Assembly: GCA_022563405.1 (NCBI GenBank)
Contig: JADFNK010000003.1
Span: 1-64,000, forward strand
Direction of reading: 5' to 3'
Origin: Gemmatimonadota bacterium
GTDB lineage: Bacteria; Gemmatimonadota; Gemmatimonadetes; Longimicrobiales; Gaopeijiaceae
DNA: 64,000 nt
Positions 34,843-43,211 of this stretch are shown in pieces. Each line of letters starts with the position of its first letter. Position 1 is the first letter of the stretch. A program made the position numbers and the translations under genes. The notes below the pieces were generated by a model that did no database searches, was not told the DNA's origin, and was given only the letters and a program-made list of their open reading frames with translations.

Positions 34843-35583
34843 ATGCGTTTCTCGACCACGATGTACTCCCTACTCCTCGTCCTTCCAGGGGGCTTTTGTG
34901 TCGGTGGAGTCGGCTTCCGGCCTGATGCCGCGGCCGCCCAGGTGGTCGAAGTCGATGAGGGCACGTTCATCGTCGAGTTAGGCGGGCAGGTGGTGGGAAC
35001 CGAGACCTTCCGAATTCGTCGGTCCGGGTTCGGTGACAACGCGCGGACAATCGCCGAGGGCAAGCTCGAAATCGTAGAAGGCGGATTGAAACAGACCATG
35101 CTGTCCCGCATCAGCACCCTCGGGGTCGGGATGTCCCTCGACCTGTACGATCTCAAGGTTTCCGCTCCGGCTGAACTCTCGATTCTCCTGGAACGCCGAG
35201 GAGACCGGATGGTGTCGGTCACATCCTCCGAAGCCGGAGTCGAAGAACGCGAGTATCGCCAGGTCCAAGCGCGAACACCGACGGTGGTGCTGGATCGTTT
35301 TTTTGCCCATCACTACTTCTTCATAACACCGCACCAGACTCCGGGGGGCACCAACCTCTCGGCCATTGTGCCAAGGCCAGGTGGGCAGTCCACCGGCACA
35401 CTACGTATGACCACCGTCGAACCGCTCACCTTTGAGACCGTCACCGTCCAGGCCCAGCGCCTCGAATTACGTCTCGACGGAGCCGTGCATGAAATCTGGC
35501 TGGACGGACAAAACCGGGTTCTGCGTGTCGAGATCCGATCGCAGGGTTACGTCGCACGACGCAGCAACCTGCCCCCGGGTTAG
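34843..35583 (+). CDS. Secreted protein of unknown function
   Basis: The track ORF starts far upstream inside the kinase gene; I use the ATG giving MRFSTTMYSLLLVLPGG, a clear signal peptide ending near DAAAAQ. The mature 210 residues look like an all-beta periplasmic protein (FIVELGGQVVGTETFRIRR, LDRFFAHHYFFI). I cannot name the family, though the pattern recalls DUF6134/DUF3108-type outer-membrane-associated proteins. The gene is divergent from the giant kinase with a 41-nt gap, so the two promoters must overlap and may be co-regulated. Confidence 0.65.
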   Translation: MRFSTTMYSLLLVLPGGFCVGGVGFRPDAAAAQVVEVDEGTFIVELGGQVVGTETFRIRRSGFGDNARTIAEGKLEIVEGGLKQTMLSRISTLGVGMSLDLYDLKVSAPAELSILLERRGDRMVSVTSSEAGVEEREYRQVQARTPTVVLDRFFAHHYFFITPHQTPGGTNLSAIVPRPGGQSTGTLRMTTVEPLTFETVTVQAQRLELRLDGAVHEIWLDGQNRVLRVEIRSQGYVARRSNLPPG

Positions 35584-35745
35584 CCCCAGCTCCCTGCCCT
35601 GCCCGCTGCTGGTCATCTCTGATTGGTCACTCCGGGAAGACGGGCCGCTCACCGACTCCTCTCCGCCTGTCCCGGCCCGCAAATTGCCCTCCGATCAGCG
35701 GCAGCATAGACAGCCAGAAACCTTCGGTCGTCGAAGCCAAAAAGC

Positions 35746-35774
35746 TTGACCCTGTTACTTGCCTTAGCTAATTA
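35746..35774 (+). promoter_or_regulatory. Sigma-70 promoter of the marR-efflux operon
   Basis: TTGACC and TAATTA are 17 nt apart. The -10 region lies in the AT-rich stretch AGCTAATTATTCGTA, which is imperfectly palindromic and could be a MarR autoregulatory operator. It sits about 40-65 nt before marR. Confidence 0.6.
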
Positions 35775-35812
35775 TTCGTACAGGAAATGGTTTTCGACGA
35801 GGGAACGGAACT

Positions 35813-36304
35813 ATGGACGTCAGTGCGCGAAAAGTAGCGGGCGAGGTGTTGCAGGTCATTCCCCTCGTGACGCGGAGGGTGGCTGCGGACCTTCGTAAGT
35901 CGGAGCGGTCCATGAAATTGGCGCATATAGGCCTTCTGGGCATGGTGGCACGAACCCCGCACAGCTTGAGTGAACTCTCGGACTTGCACGCTGCTAGCAT
36001 GCCGACCATGTCGAAGACGATCACGACCATCGAGAACCTTGGATGGGTGGTACGGACGCGATCCAATGCCGATCGGCGGATCGTGATGATCGAAGCCACC
36101 CCGGCGGGGAGAGCGGCTCTCAAAGAGGTATACAACCGCGCGATCACTCCGATCTCGGAAGCCCTCGATGCGCTCACGGTAGCACAACGCCAAAAGCTCA
36201 GTGTCGGGTTGAAAATCCTCCGCGACACGTTCGCGGATGCCCCCGCCGAGCGGGAAGAGGAGAGTCTGGCGTCTGCCTCTTCGACAAACAGGAACAGCAA
36301 ATGA
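35813..36304 (+). CDS. MarR-family transcriptional regulator
   Basis: A 163-residue winged-helix repressor. The core is typical: HIGLLGMVARTPHSLSELSDL (helices before the HTH), SMPTMSKTITTIENLGWV (recognition helix), and the wing RTRSNADRRIVMIEATPAG. MarR proteins often sense small hydrophobic compounds and control adjacent efflux genes. It is the first gene of a run leading to TolC, a HlyD adaptor and two ABC permeases, and its promoter overlaps a possible operator. A GGGAACGG-type ribosome binding site is present. Confidence 0.9.
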   Translation: MDVSARKVAGEVLQVIPLVTRRVAADLRKSERSMKLAHIGLLGMVARTPHSLSELSDLHAASMPTMSKTITTIENLGWVVRTRSNADRRIVMIEATPAGRAALKEVYNRAITPISEALDALTVAQRQKLSVGLKILRDTFADAPAEREEESLASASSTNRNSK

Positions 36305-36525
36305 CGAAGTTCAACTGCGAATCCTGGGGGCTGGGCGTGAAGGATCCTGCTAACGGATACGTAACGGGTCAGAACGAGTACGTCGCGGCGCAACAAACGG
36401 CGCCTGAAACCAGCGGTCTATGCTCAGCGTACGTGTGGCCAGCGACACCGTGTGGAACGCGGGTCGTTCCTAGTCCGAATGGCTCGTTCAGGGCGTGTGC
36501 CACCAAACTCATACGGAGGTTTCCC

Positions 36526-38034
36526 TTGTCGACTCGATCGCTCCTAATCGGAGCCCTGGCTCTGGCATTCTTCTTCGTTCCGCAGGGAGCCGCTGCACAG
36601 AGCTTTGTACCCATCGTTCTCACCTTGGAAGAAGCGATTGATATCGCCCGTCAGAATAATCCAGGGCTTCAGGCGGTGCGCAATGATGAAGGTGTAGCGA
36701 ATTGGAACGTGCGCTCCGCCTACGGGGCCCTCTTTCCATCCGCTTCGGTGAACGGCGGGATCTCTTGGCAGGGTGCAGGGGAGCAGACCTTCGGGAGTCT
36801 GACCGCGGAGCAGCTCGGCTTCGCAAACCAGCCCTCGTTCCTTTTTTCCAACTACAACCTCAGCCTCAACTACGAGATCAACGGCAGGACGTTGATGGCT
36901 CCAGGACAGGCCAAGGCGGATCGCGTGGCTACCTACGCTCAGATGGCCGGCGCGGAGGCGGATCTCACCTTCCGAGTCACCCAAGGGTACATCGACGTGC
37001 TGCGGCAAGCCGAACAGCTCAGGGTTTCCGAACAACAGCTGGAGCGGGCGACCTTCAATCTTCGCCTGGTGCGAGCACAGCTATCGGTGGGGACCGCAAC
37101 CGGTGTCGACGTCGGGCAGGCCGAAGTCTCCGTCGGCCGGGCCGAGGTCACCATCCTACAGACCGCCAATGCCCTCGAGAACGCCCGGATAAGACTTCTG
37201 CAGCTGATGGGAGCCGACGACCTCTATTCGCCCTTCGTGCCGACCACTCCCTTTGAGCTCTCGGAGCCGCTTTGGGATCGTGAAGAGCTTTACCAGCTGG
37301 GATTGGAGAGTAACCCCAACCTCAGGTCTCTCCGCGCGAGTCGCTCGTCGAGCAGCTACGGGGTGAGAATGGCGAAGAGCACGTACCTCCCCTCGTTGAG
37401 CCTGAGAGCGAGCACAAGCGGGTTTACCCGGCAGGCGTCGAGTACCGCGCTCAACGTTCAGCAGGCCGAGCTCCAGGCCCAAGGCTCCATTCAAAACTGC
37501 CTGTTCACCAACGATCTTTATTCCCGGCTGGCCAACCCGCTTCCTCCTCAGGATTGCTCACAATTGGCGTTCACCGACGCGGACGCACAGGCCATAAGGA
37601 ATCAGAATACCGGTTTCCCGTTCAGCTTTACGGGCCAACCAGCGACGGTGGGGCTGTCGATCAGCCTTCCCATCTTCCAGGGCCTCAGCCGGCAACGCCA
37701 GGTCTCGGAGGCTCAGGTACGGCTCGAAGACCTCGACCTCAACTTGAGGGAACAGGAACTGGCGCTCCGAGCGGACATCGCGACGACGTTGGCCACGGTT
37801 CGAGCGGCGTACCAGGCTGCGCTGATCGAAGAACGGAACCAGACGGTAGCTGACGAACAGCTCCGCCTGGCGACGGAGCGTGTTGCGGTCGGGCTCGCCG
37901 ATTTTTTCGAGCTCCTCGAAGCAGAAACCGTCAAGGTCGACGCCGATCGCGCGCAAGTCTTTGCGATCTTCGTGTACCACGACTCCCTCGCAAACCTGGA
38001 GGCCGTTGTCGGAACCTCCTTCCGCACACCCTGA
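36526..38034 (+). CDS. TolC-family outer-membrane efflux protein
   Basis: Outer-membrane channel for tripartite export. I choose the TTG (MSTRSLLIGALALAFF) because GGAGG sits 6 nt upstream and a signal peptide ending in GAAAQS follows. An in-frame ATG at 36301 overlaps the marR stop (ATGA) but would add 75 residues before the signal peptide. The 502-residue protein shows two OEP repeats, with LTLEEAIDIARQNNPGLQAV near the start, VGTATGVDVGQAEVSVG, and LSISLPIFQGLSRQ in the second half. It is followed by its adaptor gene. Confidence 0.92.
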   Translation: MSTRSLLIGALALAFFFVPQGAAAQSFVPIVLTLEEAIDIARQNNPGLQAVRNDEGVANWNVRSAYGALFPSASVNGGISWQGAGEQTFGSLTAEQLGFANQPSFLFSNYNLSLNYEINGRTLMAPGQAKADRVATYAQMAGAEADLTFRVTQGYIDVLRQAEQLRVSEQQLERATFNLRLVRAQLSVGTATGVDVGQAEVSVGRAEVTILQTANALENARIRLLQLMGADDLYSPFVPTTPFELSEPLWDREELYQLGLESNPNLRSLRASRSSSSYGVRMAKSTYLPSLSLRASTSGFTRQASSTALNVQQAELQAQGSIQNCLFTNDLYSRLANPLPPQDCSQLAFTDADAQAIRNQNTGFPFSFTGQPATVGLSISLPIFQGLSRQRQVSEAQVRLEDLDLNLREQELALRADIATTLATVRAAYQAALIEERNQTVADEQLRLATERVAVGLADFFELLEAETVKVDADRAQVFAIFVYHDSLANLEAVVGTSFRTP

Positions 38035-38067
38035 GGTTACCCATAGCTCAATGAGCGCTAGAATTTC

Positions 38068-39384
38068 ATGACCGCTATAAACAAACTAGTGATCGCGATC
38101 GCGGTCGTTGTCATCTTCGGCGGCGGCGCGGCCCTCACCGTCACCCAGAGCCGGGATCGAGGTATTCCCGTCCGGTTCGATGTCGTGGTACGCCGTGATC
38201 TCGTCGAAACCGTCACGGCCAGCGGCAACATCCGAGCGGGGCTAGTGATCGAGATGAGCGCCGAGGTGTCGGCTCGGGTCATTGAATTGCTCGTCGAGGA
38301 AGGGGACGACGTCGTGGTTGACCAACTCTTGCTGCGGCTCGACCCGACCCAGTTCGACGCCAGCGTCTCCCGGAGCCAGGCCTCGCTGAACCAGGCCCGC
38401 GCCCAGGTGAATCAACAGGAAGCCAGTCTGGAGCGGGCCGCCAGGGACTACGAACGGCTAAGAGACTTGTTCACCAGTGATCCGCTGTTGGTGGCGCGAC
38501 AACTACTCGATAACGCGAGTACAGATGTGGAGCTGGCCTCCAGCAGCCTGGAGTCGGCCCAGTTCGGGGTCGACCAGGCGGTCGCTTCGCTCGATGAGGC
38601 GAATGAGCGACTGAGCAAGACCTTTTTTAGGGCTCAAATCGCCGGAAAAGTAACCCGCCTCAACGTGGAGGAGGGAGAGACCGTCATCGTCGGCACCATG
38701 AACAACGCAGGCAGCTTGGTTCTGACGATCAGTGAGCTCTCACGGGTCGAAGCGGTCTTGGAGGTGGACGAGACCGACGTTCCGTATATCAATGTGGGCG
38801 ACAGTACCATCCTCGAATTGGACGCCTTCCCGAACCGGCTCTTCCGTGGTGTCGTGACGGTCATCGGCAACAGCGCCATCAGACCTCCGTCGTCCTCGGC
38901 CGGAAGCGGCCAGGCTGCTGCGATCGACTTCGAGGTGGTGATCACGATGGACGATCCTCCGAGGGGGATTCGCCCGGATCTGTCAGTCACAGCCGATATC
39001 ATCACGGCGACGAGAAAAAATGCCCTTGCGGTGCCGATCATTGCCCTGACGGTTCGGCCCAAGGAGGAGATGGAAGACGGCACCCGCGCCCTACCGAGCG
39101 AGGTGGGAGAGGACGATGAGCGGACACGAGGTCCGCTTTCGCGCCCGGAAAATGAAGACGTAGAGGGTGTGTTCATCGTGGTGGACGGTCAGGTCAGATT
39201 CGCCCCGGTTGAGATCGGCATCACCGGCCAAGAGCACTTCGAGGTGCTCACAGGTGTCAGCGAAGGGGACACCATCGTGGCCGGTCCCTACCAGCAAATT
39301 CGTGAGCTCAGCAACGGTGACCGGGTGCAGGATGAGAATGACGGGTCGTCAGCCACTGGATCAGGTTTCTTTGGTAGACGTTAG
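38068..39384 (+). CDS. Periplasmic adaptor (HlyD/MacA family)
   Basis: A membrane-fusion protein that links an inner-membrane ABC permease to TolC. The N-terminal helix (about 5-24) anchors it. The biotinyl-lipoyl-like half-motifs (VSARVIELLVEEGDDVVVDQ and GKVTRLNVEEGETVIVG) flank a coiled-coil of about residues 105-190 (ASLNQARAQVNQQEASLERA). A beta-barrel and membrane-proximal domain follow. A charged insert (DERTRGPLSRPENED) interrupts the last domain. Length is 438 aa. It lies between tolC and the two permease genes. Confidence 0.92.
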   Translation: MTAINKLVIAIAVVVIFGGGAALTVTQSRDRGIPVRFDVVVRRDLVETVTASGNIRAGLVIEMSAEVSARVIELLVEEGDDVVVDQLLLRLDPTQFDASVSRSQASLNQARAQVNQQEASLERAARDYERLRDLFTSDPLLVARQLLDNASTDVELASSSLESAQFGVDQAVASLDEANERLSKTFFRAQIAGKVTRLNVEEGETVIVGTMNNAGSLVLTISELSRVEAVLEVDETDVPYINVGDSTILELDAFPNRLFRGVVTVIGNSAIRPPSSSAGSGQAAAIDFEVVITMDDPPRGIRPDLSVTADIITATRKNALAVPIIALTVRPKEEMEDGTRALPSEVGEDDERTRGPLSRPENEDVEGVFIVVDGQVRFAPVEIGITGQEHFEVLTGVSEGDTIVAGPYQQIRELSNGDRVQDENDGSSATGSGFFGRR

Positions 39385-39413
39385 CGGCACCCACGGATCC
39401 GAGCGGAGATTTC

Positions 39414-40652
39414 ATGCAGTTCATTGAGGCAATCCGGCTGGCCCTTCAGCAGATATGGACTGAGAAGCTGAAGAGTTTCTTCAGTCTACTCGGCGTAATC
39501 GTCGGGGTCATGTTCCTCATCGTGGTGGTGAGTATCGTCGAGGGGTTGGATCGCTACATCACCGAAGACCTCGCTACCGCGGCGTTCGGCGCGAATACCG
39601 TGACACTCCAGAGGTGGGGGGACGGGCCGGACTTCGGAGGCTCCGGCGCGCGTGCCCGGCAACGCCGTCCTCGTATTACCTACGAAGATTGGGAAGCCGT
39701 GAAGGAGCAGATCACGGTCCCCGCAATCGTGGGCGCGGAGAGCAGCACGGGCGGCGAGATCGTGGCCGACAACGGTCAATCGGTTGACAACGTTCGGATT
39801 CACGCCGTCTCCTCCGAGATCATGGTGATTCGCGACTGGGTGGTCGAAAAGGGGCGTACGTTTTCTCCTCAGGAGGCGGAGCGTGGCGCGAACGTCGTCG
39901 TGCTCGGTACGGAGACCGCAGACCTCCTCTTCGAAAATCTCGATCCGATCGGTCGCCGTGTACGCATCCGCGGATTCGCGTATCGGGTCATCGGCATCCT
40001 CGAGGAACAAGGCAGCATGTTCGGGCAATCGCTCGACAATCAGGCCATCGCTCCCGCCCGGTCGCGGATTCAGGCGGTGACGAACCCGCGCGGTATCGTG
40101 GGCCAGGTTGTGGCGCAGGCTCTGGAGCAGGCCGACGTGCGGCCCCTCCAGAGAGAGATCGAGGGTATCATGCGGGCGCGCAGGCGTCTTCGCCCCTCCC
40201 AGAACAACAATTTCGTGGTCGAGACGGCTGAGGATGCCTTGGCCTTCTGGGACGACATCTCCAGGATCCTGTTCATTGCACTTCCGGGGTTGGTCTCGAT
40301 CTCGCTGGTCGTGGGCGGCGTTGTCATCATGAACATCATGCTCGTATCGGTGATGCAGCGAACGCGTGAAATCGGAGTACGCAAGGCGATCGGCGCCCGC
40401 CGCAGAGACATCCTGAGCCAGATCCTCATCGAGAGCATCACACTTTCCGGGGCAGGGGCGGTGCTGGGAGTGGCGATCGGGGTCGGACTCACCTACCTGG
40501 TGAGGACCCTTTCCCCTCTCCCAGCCGCTGTGGACGTGAAGTGGATCGCATTAGGTGTGGCGCTGGGGGTGCTCGTGGGGGTGACTTCCGGCGTATACCC
40601 CGCCGTACGGGCCTCCAAGCTCGCCCCCGTCGACGCCTTGAGGTACGAGTGA
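39414..40652 (+). CDS. MacB/FtsX-type ABC transporter permease, copy 1
   Basis: An inner-membrane mechanotransmission permease. The 412 residues have the usual layout: N-terminal helix (about 20-42), a large periplasmic MacB-PCD domain (about 45-275), and three C-terminal helices with the cytoplasmic motif MQRTREIGVRKAIGARRRDI and the ending YPAVRASKLAPVDALRYE. There is no ATP-binding domain. The stop is one nucleotide from the second permease ATG, so the two are coupled. Confidence 0.92.
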   Translation: MQFIEAIRLALQQIWTEKLKSFFSLLGVIVGVMFLIVVVSIVEGLDRYITEDLATAAFGANTVTLQRWGDGPDFGGSGARARQRRPRITYEDWEAVKEQITVPAIVGAESSTGGEIVADNGQSVDNVRIHAVSSEIMVIRDWVVEKGRTFSPQEAERGANVVVLGTETADLLFENLDPIGRRVRIRGFAYRVIGILEEQGSMFGQSLDNQAIAPARSRIQAVTNPRGIVGQVVAQALEQADVRPLQREIEGIMRARRRLRPSQNNNFVVETAEDALAFWDDISRILFIALPGLVSISLVVGGVVIMNIMLVSVMQRTREIGVRKAIGARRRDILSQILIESITLSGAGAVLGVAIGVGLTYLVRTLSPLPAAVDVKWIALGVALGVLVGVTSGVYPAVRASKLAPVDALRYE

Positions 40653-40653
40653 G

Positions 40654-41955
40654 ATGGACGTGACGACGAGGATGGAAGTGGCGAGTGAGTTGGAGATGAG
40701 CGGTCTCACCATGCTCAAGGAAGGCGTCACGATCGCCCTCGGCTCGATCAACGCCAACAAGGTTCGCTCCGGCCTGACCATCCTCGGTGTTGCGATCGGT
40801 GTGGGCGTGGTGGTCATGCTCGCAGCGCTCATCACCGGAATTCGAACGTCGGTCATGGAGGGGTTCGAGTCGGCGGGTCCGGACAACTTCGGGATCATGC
40901 GCTTCGATTTTTCAGCCGTGCGCGCCTCGATCGCGAGTGGACGTGAGCCTTGGTACAACAAGCCCGTTATCGAACCCGAGGAGGCCGAGCGTATAGCCCG
41001 TCTCCCCGCGGTCCAAGATGCGCTGTACAACTTCAGCTTCAGCACGACCCTGGCAGTGGACGCGCGCCGGGTGAATGGGGTACAATCTTCCGGATATTCA
41101 TCCGGCTGGCCGGCCTACCAGCCCGGCACATTCTCTTCGGGCCGCGACTTTACGCCGCAAGAGGTCGCCCAATCACGTCCCCTGATCGTGGTGTCGATCT
41201 CCCTCGCCGAGGAACTCTTCGGGGCGCTTGATCCGGTCGGAAGGAAGATTCGTGTCACGGCGGGCCGTCGAGCCGTGAGTGAGTCCTTCACGGTCGTGGG
41301 TGTCTTCGAACCGGACGAGAGCATCTTCGCCGCCGCGGTGCCACATTTCGCCGTTTTCCCATATAAATCCGCGATGAAAAGGCTCAAAGCCTCGAATTTT
41401 CAAGCCAATATCTGGATCGTGCCGAATCCGTCCTTCCCTTCAGAAGTAGCGCAAGACCAAGTGATCGGCGCCATGCGCTCCATGCGCGGCCTGCGCCCGA
41501 GGGACGAGAACAATTTCGCGATCATGCGCTCAGATCAGCTCATCGAGATTTTCGACACGTTCATCGGAGTGTTCGCCTTGATCATGCTCGCGCTCTCCTC
41601 CGTGGGTCTGATGGTGGGCGGAATCGGTGTCATCGGTATCATGATGATTTCCGTGACCGAGCGTACGAGGGAAATCGGCATCCGAAAGGCTGTGGGAGCC
41701 ACCCGCCAGGAGATCATGTGGCAGTTCCTGGTCGAGTCGGCGGTGCTAACGCTCCTGGGTGGTATAGCCGGACTGGTTCTCGGCGCGGCACTCGCCGAAG
41801 TCGTCGCCGCCTACACACCCATACCCGCCACCATCCCGTTGTGGGCGATCTTCACGGCGATGGCGATGGCGATCGTGACGGGCATACTCTTCGGCATCGC
41901 CCCGGCTTATCGGGCATCCCGTTTGGACCCGATCACGGCCCTCCGCTACGAATAG
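40654..41955 (+). CDS. MacB/FtsX-type ABC transporter permease, copy 2
   Basis: A second permease of the same family (433 aa) with the same architecture: first helix near 48-70 (LTILGVAIGVGVVVMLAAL), periplasmic domain, three C-terminal helices, TERTREIGIRKAVGATRQEI and APAYRASRLDPITALRYE. An internal start MSGLTMLKEG is possible. The pair probably forms a heterodimer. Neither permease carries a nucleotide-binding domain and none is encoded next to them, so the ATPase must come from elsewhere. Confidence 0.92.
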   Translation: MDVTTRMEVASELEMSGLTMLKEGVTIALGSINANKVRSGLTILGVAIGVGVVVMLAALITGIRTSVMEGFESAGPDNFGIMRFDFSAVRASIASGREPWYNKPVIEPEEAERIARLPAVQDALYNFSFSTTLAVDARRVNGVQSSGYSSGWPAYQPGTFSSGRDFTPQEVAQSRPLIVVSISLAEELFGALDPVGRKIRVTAGRRAVSESFTVVGVFEPDESIFAAAVPHFAVFPYKSAMKRLKASNFQANIWIVPNPSFPSEVAQDQVIGAMRSMRGLRPRDENNFAIMRSDQLIEIFDTFIGVFALIMLALSSVGLMVGGIGVIGIMMISVTERTREIGIRKAVGATRQEIMWQFLVESAVLTLLGGIAGLVLGAALAEVVAAYTPIPATIPLWAIFTAMAMAIVTGILFGIAPAYRASRLDPITALRYE

Positions 41956-41983
41956 GCTCCGACACCGACTCGCGGAAATACCG

Positions 41984-42709
41984 ATGACCGAACCCCTCGA
42001 TCTTCTCGCGATCATGGCCCACCCCGACGACGCCGAGCTCCTGTGCGGCGGCACTCTGTCCAAAGCAGCGGCGTCAGGCGACCGGGTGGGGATTCTCGAC
42101 CTCACACGGGGTGAAGCGGCGAGTACCGGGTCCATAGAAACCCGTGAGCGGGAGGCGGCTCGCTCCGCGGAGGTGATGGGTCTGGCCGTGCGCAGGAACG
42201 CGGGGCTCCGCGATTCGGGCTTGATCAACGACGACGCGTCGCGAGGTGTCGTGGTGGAATTGATCCGAGAGCTGCGGCCGAGGGTGATCGTGACCCATTG
42301 GCGTGAGGGCAGACATCCGGATCACCGTGTGGCCGCCCAACTCGCCTATGACGCCTCCTTCCTCTCAGCGCTGAAAAACTACGATGCGTCGGGAGACGCT
42401 CACCGGCCCGACAAAGTGGTGCACTGCCTACTCTTCCGTGAGGACGCCCCACCCCCGTCGTTCGTGGTGGACATCACCGATCATCTCGAGACCAAGATGG
42501 CGGCGTTGGCTTGTTTCGAGTCGCAGTTCTCCGGGAAGACCGCCGCAGGTGAGGTGTTCGGTGCGGGCGACCGACCTCTCGAAGACCAGATCCGTGTGCA
42601 GTGCGCCCATCACGGTTCGCGCATCCGTTGCGCCTACGGAGAACCTTTTTGGACTCGGGAGACGGTTGCGCTGGAGTCGCTCGGAAGCGACCGGGTTTCT
42701 ACGTTCTGA
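41984..42709 (+). CDS. bshB1: BshB1-like N-acetylglucosaminyl-malate deacetylase (LmbE/PIG-L family)
   Basis: A zinc deacetylase; in bacillithiol synthesis BshB1 removes the acetyl group from GlcNAc-malate. The 241-residue protein has MAHPDDAELLCGGTL at residues 11-25 (zinc ligands H13 and D16) and WREGRHPDHR near 105-114, as in BshB1. LmbE proteins act on several substrates, so the bacillithiol role is an inference; bshA and bshC are not in the window. It follows the permease pair with a 28-nt gap and converges on the HIRAN gene. Confidence 0.82.
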   Translation: MTEPLDLLAIMAHPDDAELLCGGTLSKAAASGDRVGILDLTRGEAASTGSIETREREAARSAEVMGLAVRRNAGLRDSGLINDDASRGVVVELIRELRPRVIVTHWREGRHPDHRVAAQLAYDASFLSALKNYDASGDAHRPDKVVHCLLFREDAPPPSFVVDITDHLETKMAALACFESQFSGKTAAGEVFGAGDRPLEDQIRVQCAHHGSRIRCAYGEPFWTRETVALESLGSDRVSTF

Positions 42710-42751
42710 ACGGGGCCGAATCGACTCCAGGCGGAGCGGGCCTGTAGCCTT

Positions 42752-43153
42752 CTAGAGCGAGCAGGACACTTCCAGAAGTAGTCTCCGCCAACTGGGGACC
42801 TCCGAGCCGTGGACCTTCAGAGCCATTGCGCTGGCGCCTCCACCCTCGGACAGCCATGGCGCCAACCACGCACTGATTTCGGTAGGCAGGTGGCCAAGCA
42901 GGTCTCCGCCCGACCGATGCACCCATACCTCCGGTGTTTCCTGATCCGGCGGATCGGGAACCAAGTAGAGCGAGTCCCCTGCTTCGAGTGCCTCCAAATG
43001 GCGATCCCGATCGGCGAAGGCGATGCCGTGGACCGTAGCACGGAAATGAGGAGGCCGGCCATCCGGGAAGGGCGGACGATACTTGCTCATGCTGGACGGG
43101 ATGTTTCTGTCACGGTTCACCGGCCGAGGATCATTCGGTAAGTTGTTCAACAT
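42752..43153 (-). CDS. Stand-alone HIRAN-domain protein
   Basis: HIRAN domains bind DNA 3' ends or structured DNA and usually occur fused to helicases or nucleases. Here the domain is nearly the whole protein: FRATVHGIAFADRDRHLEAL, SLYLVPDPPDQETPEVWVHR and LGHLPTEISAWLAPWL reproduce the typical pattern with conserved GxLP near the end. I use the ATG (MLNNLPNDPR) with GAGG 8 nt upstream, giving 133 residues. It is divergent from the cysteine desulfurase and convergent with bshB1. The partner is unknown. Confidence 0.72.
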   Translation of the reverse strand: MLNNLPNDPRPVNRDRNIPSSMSKYRPPFPDGRPPHFRATVHGIAFADRDRHLEALEAGDSLYLVPDPPDQETPEVWVHRSGGDLLGHLPTEISAWLAPWLSEGGGASAMALKVHGSEVPSWRRLLLEVSCSL

Positions 43154-43211
43154 AGGAGGGGCCTCGGCTCGGGGAAACACCGGGTCCGAACACGATCGCT
43201 GAAGGGAACAC

